A stretch of 24,735 bases of DNA from CAZCFB01 sp964511535 (GTDB taxonomy: Bacteria > Myxococcota_A > Polyangia > GCA-2747355 > CAZCFB01): contig CAZEFW010000152.1 in NCBI GenBank assembly GCA_964511535.1, positions 1 through 24,735 of the forward strand, read 5' to 3'. The notes below the pieces were generated by a model. It had not been told where the DNA came from and searched no databases. It was given only the letters and a program-made list of their open reading frames with translations. The translations under genes and the position numbers were made by a program. Shown here in pieces: positions 22,362 through 24,735 of the stretch (its first letter is position 1; every line of letters starts with the position of its first letter).

Positions 22362-22781
22362 ATGCTTCGTGCTTTCCCGCTCCTGGTTCTGATCTGCCTG
22401 GCCTCCTGCGCCAGCGTTGATGTGGTGCGGCTGCAGCCCGATCTGCTGCAGGTGCCCAGGGGCACCGAGCCGCTGGCCGGAATCCAGGTACAGTGCGTGG
22501 GCTTCTACCTGTTCACCATGGGGATCCCCGAGTGCGACATGGATCGCGCCGTCAACGAGCTGCTGTTCAAGGAGGCGCGCAAGCTCGGCGCCGAGCGGCT
22601 GGTCGATCTGAAGTTCGAGGGCACCCCGGGAGATGGTATCTGGTGGCTGACCAAGCTGCTCGGCTTCCGCACCGCCAGCGCGTCGGCCATCGCCGTGATG
22701 GTGGAGTCGGGCGGGGAGGACGAGGACGCCGGCCCCGCGCCTCCGCCCATGCCGATCCCCCCGCCCCCCCCGCCCAAGTAG
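22362..22781 (+). CDS. Putative lipoprotein, unknown function
   Basis: This 139-residue predicted lipoprotein has lipobox LASC (Cys16), then a compact domain with an ARKLGAERLVDL helix-strand pattern like small envelope proteins of unknown role, and a Pro-rich C-terminus (about residues 124-138). ATG at 22362 is chosen because the lipobox follows at normal distance; an upstream ATG at 22308 would start in the T-rich repeat. It lies between the two ArsA-like genes. No family is firmly recognised. Confidence 0.75.
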   Translation: MLRAFPLLVLICLASCASVDVVRLQPDLLQVPRGTEPLAGIQVQCVGFYLFTMGIPECDMDRAVNELLFKEARKLGAERLVDLKFEGTPGDGIWWLTKLLGFRTASASAIAVMVESGGEDEDAGPAPPPMPIPPPPPPK

Positions 22782-22794
22782 CCCCCCCTCAATT

Positions 22795-22835
22795 AAATGT
22801 CATATAGGGGGGTCAGACCCCCCCACTTGACATTT
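22795..22835. repeat. 41-base REP-like imperfect palindrome
   Basis: Outer arms AAATGTCA (22795-22802) and TGACATTT (22828-22835) enclose inner arms GGGGGGTC (22807-22814) and GACCCCCC (22816-22823). A symmetric 4-by-4 internal loop separates them, and the apex is a single base. The GGGGTCAGACCCC core resembles REP elements mobilised by RAYT transposases. No transposase is in the window. Confidence 0.75.
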
Positions 22836-22844
22836 TCTCGTGTG

Positions 22845-22873
22845 TGGACGGGGGACGGTGAAGTTCCTATACT
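22845..22873 (+). promoter_or_regulatory. Promoter of biotin-carrier gene, apparently leaderless
   Basis: TGGACG (22845-22850) and TATACT (22868-22873) are exactly 17 bases apart. The -10 ends 9 bases before the ATG at 22883, and no Shine-Dalgarno is seen. Confidence 0.5.
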
Positions 22874-22882
22874 GCGCGCATC

Positions 22883-23407
22883 ATGAATACCAAGATGCAC
22901 TACACGGTCACCCGTGGAGATGAGCAGCTCAAGGTCACCGTCGAGCGAGACGACCAGGGGCGGCATACGGTCACCATGAACGACGAGTCCATCGTCCTCG
23001 ACGCGAGGGAGGTGGCGCCCGGCGAGTTTCACCTGATCCACGGCGAGCAGAGCGTTAACGTGCTCGTCCAGGGGGACGCGCCCGAGCTCATGGTCCATTT
23101 CGACGAGGAGCAGGTCCCCGTCCACCTCCTGGACGAGCGCCAGGCGGCTCGTATGGCGGCTGGCGGGGGCGGCGCAGCGCGCGGCGCTGACGGCACCGTG
23201 GCGGTGCAGGCGCCCATGCCAGGCAAGGTGGTCAAGGCCCTGGTGGCCGAGGGGCAGGAGGTGAGCGAGGGCCAGGGGGTGATGGTCGTCGAGGCGATGA
23301 AGATGGAAAACGAGCTGCGCTCCCCGGTGGATGGCACCATCAAGAAGGTGCTGGTGGCGGAGGGCAAGAACGTGGACGCCGGCGAGGAGCTGGTGGTCAT
23401 CGAGTGA
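22883..23407 (+). CDS. Biotin carboxyl carrier protein of a biotin-dependent carboxylase
   Basis: This 174-residue protein has a C-terminal biotinyl domain (about residues 100-174) with the biotinylation motif EAMKMEN (Lys140) and an upstream PMPGKV turn. The N-terminal 90 residues are beta-rich, and a Gly/Ala linker lies between. This layout matches the carrier subunit of acyl-CoA or oxaloacetate-type carboxylases. No carboxylase or transferase subunit gene is in the window, so it must serve an enzyme encoded elsewhere. Its TGA overlaps the following ATPase GTG by 4 bases, coupling a biotin carrier to an ArsA-like ATPase. Confidence 0.92.
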   Translation: MNTKMHYTVTRGDEQLKVTVERDDQGRHTVTMNDESIVLDAREVAPGEFHLIHGEQSVNVLVQGDAPELMVHFDEEQVPVHLLDERQAARMAAGGGGAARGADGTVAVQAPMPGKVVKALVAEGQEVSEGQGVMVVEAMKMENELRSPVDGTIKKVLVAEGKNVDAGEELVVIE

Positions 23408-24585
23408 CCTCCCTCGCGGATCCTCTCCCCGATCTGGGGGCCGTCCTCAAGCAAAAGCGGGTGCTCATTTGCGTCGGATCCGGCGGAGTGGGCAAGACCT
23501 CCACGGCGGCGACTCTCGGGTTGCTGTCGTCGCGCCAGGGCGCTCGCACGCTGGTGATGACCATCGATCCGGCGCGTCGCCTGGCCGCGGCCCTGGGCCT
23601 CGAGGAGTTGGATCACCGGCAGCGCCCTGTCCCTGAGGAGAAGACCGCCCCCGTGGGGGTGGCGCCAGAGCGCTTCTTCGCCATGATGCTGGAGCCGAAG
23701 CGCACCTTCGACGAGCTGGTGCGGCGCTACGCTCCGGACCAGGAGACCGTGGAGCGGCTGCTGCAGAGCAAGATCTACCAGCAGGTGTCGTCGCGCCTGG
23801 CAGGCTCGCAGGAGTACGCGGCCATGGAGATGCTGCACGCCATCCGCAAGGAGGACCGCTACGACCTGCTGGTGCTTGATACGCCGCCCACGGCCAACGC
23901 CCTGGATTTCCTCGAGGCGCCGGGCAAGATGGTGGACGCGGTCAAGAGCCCGGCGGTCTCGCTGCTGGTGCGAACGTACCAGCAGGCGGGCAAGCTCAGC
24001 CTGGATATGCTCGGGTTCGGCGCCTCCTACGTGATGCGCCGCCTGGCCCGCTTCGTCGGCAGCGACTTCCTCGAGGACATCGCCGAGTTCCTTTCGCGCC
24101 TATCAAGCATGCTCGAGGGCATGCACGAGCGCGCCGCCGCGGTGCAGGAGATGCTCTCGGCCGAGGAGGTCGGCTTCGTCATCGTCACCTCACCGGATCC
24201 CGGCGCGGTGGACGAGGCCATCGCCTTTCGCGAGCGCATGGAGCGCACGGGGATGACCCTGGCCGCGGTGGTGATCAACCGGGTCCATCCGCAGCACCGG
24301 TGCGAGCTGGACGAGCCCGAGGTCGCGCGCCGGGTGAAGGCCGCCGCCGGGCTGGATTCGGGGAAGGCGGAGCGGCTGGCCGCCGAGCTGCTGCTCAGCC
24401 ACCAGCGCCTGCAGGGGCTGGCCCTGGCCGACGCGGGGCAGGTGGCCCGCCTGCGCGAGGCGTGCGGCGAGGAGCTGCTCTACCTGCCGGTTCCGCTGTT
24501 CAACGAGGACATCTACGACATGCGCGGGCTGCTGATGCTGGGGCGATTTCTGATGCCAGGGCTGACCACAATGCCGCCAGCCTAG
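23404..24585 (+). CDS. ArsA/Get3-family ATPase lacking the signature lysine
   Basis: This 393-residue member of the ArsA/Get3 family has P-loop VGSGGVGKTS: P-loop Lys31 is kept, but the signature Lys of the deviant Walker motif is Ser26. This is opposite to the other ATPase in the window. TIDPARRLAAALGL and a LDTPPTANALDFL switch region match the Rv3680 type of Actinobacteria. Low-hydrophobicity helices in the middle (about residues 180-260) could form the client-binding part. The GTG start overlaps the biotin-carrier stop. A TAG stop is followed directly by a heptamer repeat. The two ATPases probably form a heterodimer; client unknown. Confidence 0.88.
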   Translation: MTSLADPLPDLGAVLKQKRVLICVGSGGVGKTSTAATLGLLSSRQGARTLVMTIDPARRLAAALGLEELDHRQRPVPEEKTAPVGVAPERFFAMMLEPKRTFDELVRRYAPDQETVERLLQSKIYQQVSSRLAGSQEYAAMEMLHAIRKEDRYDLLVLDTPPTANALDFLEAPGKMVDAVKSPAVSLLVRTYQQAGKLSLDMLGFGASYVMRRLARFVGSDFLEDIAEFLSRLSSMLEGMHERAAAVQEMLSAEEVGFVIVTSPDPGAVDEAIAFRERMERTGMTLAAVVINRVHPQHRCELDEPEVARRVKAAAGLDSGKAERLAAELLLSHQRLQGLALADAGQVARLREACGEELLYLPVPLFNEDIYDMRGLLMLGRFLMPGLTTMPPA

Positions 24586-24694
24586 GGCTCGCTTCGCTCG
24601 CGGCTTGGGGCTTGAGGCTTGGAGCTTGAGGCTTGAGGCTTGAGGCTTGAGGGGAGATTGCCTGGGCTCGCTTCGCTCGCGGCTTGAGGCTTGA
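24585..24694. repeat. Heptamer (GGCTTGA) array with duplicated 23-bp flank
   Basis: Seven heptamers of GGCTTGA type run from 24602 to 24650, and two more from 24681 to 24694. A 23-bp unit starting GGGCTCGCTTCGCTCGCGGC occurs at 24585-24607 and again at 24664-24686. It begins at the last base of the ATPase stop codon. Spacing is too short for CRISPR. No gene is seen in the remaining bases. Confidence 0.8.
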
Positions 24695-24713
24695 GGCTAA
24701 TGCTGATCGTTTA

Positions 24714-24734
24714 AGCCCACCTGCCATGTGGGTT
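24714..24734. terminator. Hairpin at the window edge
   Basis: AGCCCAC (24714-24720) and GTGGGTT (24728-24734) can pair over a 7-base loop with one G-U pair. It may be a terminator after the ATPase gene or the edge of an element continuing beyond the window. Confidence 0.35.
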
Positions 24735-24735
24735 G

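Noticed and set aside
21338..24585. Arsenite efflux system
   Set aside because: No ArsB, ArsR or ArsC gene and no Cys triad in either ATPase; the pair fits the Get3-like group instead.
24585..24735. CRISPR array
   Set aside because: The repeat unit is 7 bases without spacers; it is a simple tandem repeat.

Overview
The window is high-GC DNA (roughly 70% by eye, not computed) from a scaffold that contains one 100-N gap. The likely source is a Myxococcota or other deltaproteobacterial-type Gram-negative. The clues are many lipoproteins with Asp/Gly/Ala-rich linkers after the lipobox, a 36-cysteine secreted protein, RND/MMPL export and LpxL-type acyltransfer, and frequent GTG starts. The taxon is inference; there is no rRNA or tRNA in the window.

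Bases 1-15402 (mostly + strand) look like the distal part of an aryl-polyene/dialkylresorcinol (flexirubin)-like lipid cluster. In order it holds: the C-terminal end of a ketosynthase (KS); a PlsC-type acyltransferase; a lipoprotein; a small membrane protein on the - strand; a KS fused to a chain-length-factor-like domain; a NodB deacetylase fused to a methyltransferase; a hotdog thioesterase; a FakA-FakB-like fusion (predicted one-chain fatty acid kinase); a DPM1-like glycosyltransferase; two secreted proteins; an MMPL exporter fused to a methyltransferase; and an LpxL-like acyltransferase. The ketoreductase, dehydratases and adenylating enzyme expected in such clusters are not visible and may lie upstream of base 1.

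Bases 15546-19306 (- strand, convergent with the first block) form a compact operon: acyl carrier protein, two related radical SAM proteins with a shared C-terminal cysteine motif, and a complete KS. Together the two blocks suggest synthesis of an acyl chain on a carrier protein, possible radical modification, release by thioesterase, activation as acyl phosphate, attachment to a headgroup and export to the outer membrane. The order of these steps is inference.

Bases 19533-24585 (+ strand) look like a different neighbourhood: an MBL-fold hydrolase with a clear intrinsic terminator, a tandem pair of small lipoproteins, and two ArsA/Get3-like ATPases with opposite departures from the consensus P-loop. 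A lipoprotein and a biotin-carrier protein lie between the two ATPases. The biotin-carrier gene overlaps the second ATPase gene by 4 bases.

Other signals are several genes with a -10-like hexamer 5-9 bases before the start codon and no Shine-Dalgarno (possible leaderless mRNAs), a BIME-like inverted repeat, a 41-base REP-like hairpin, and two heptamer tandem repeats. The assembly gap is flanked by the same 8 bases on both sides, and joining on them restores a smooth reading frame.
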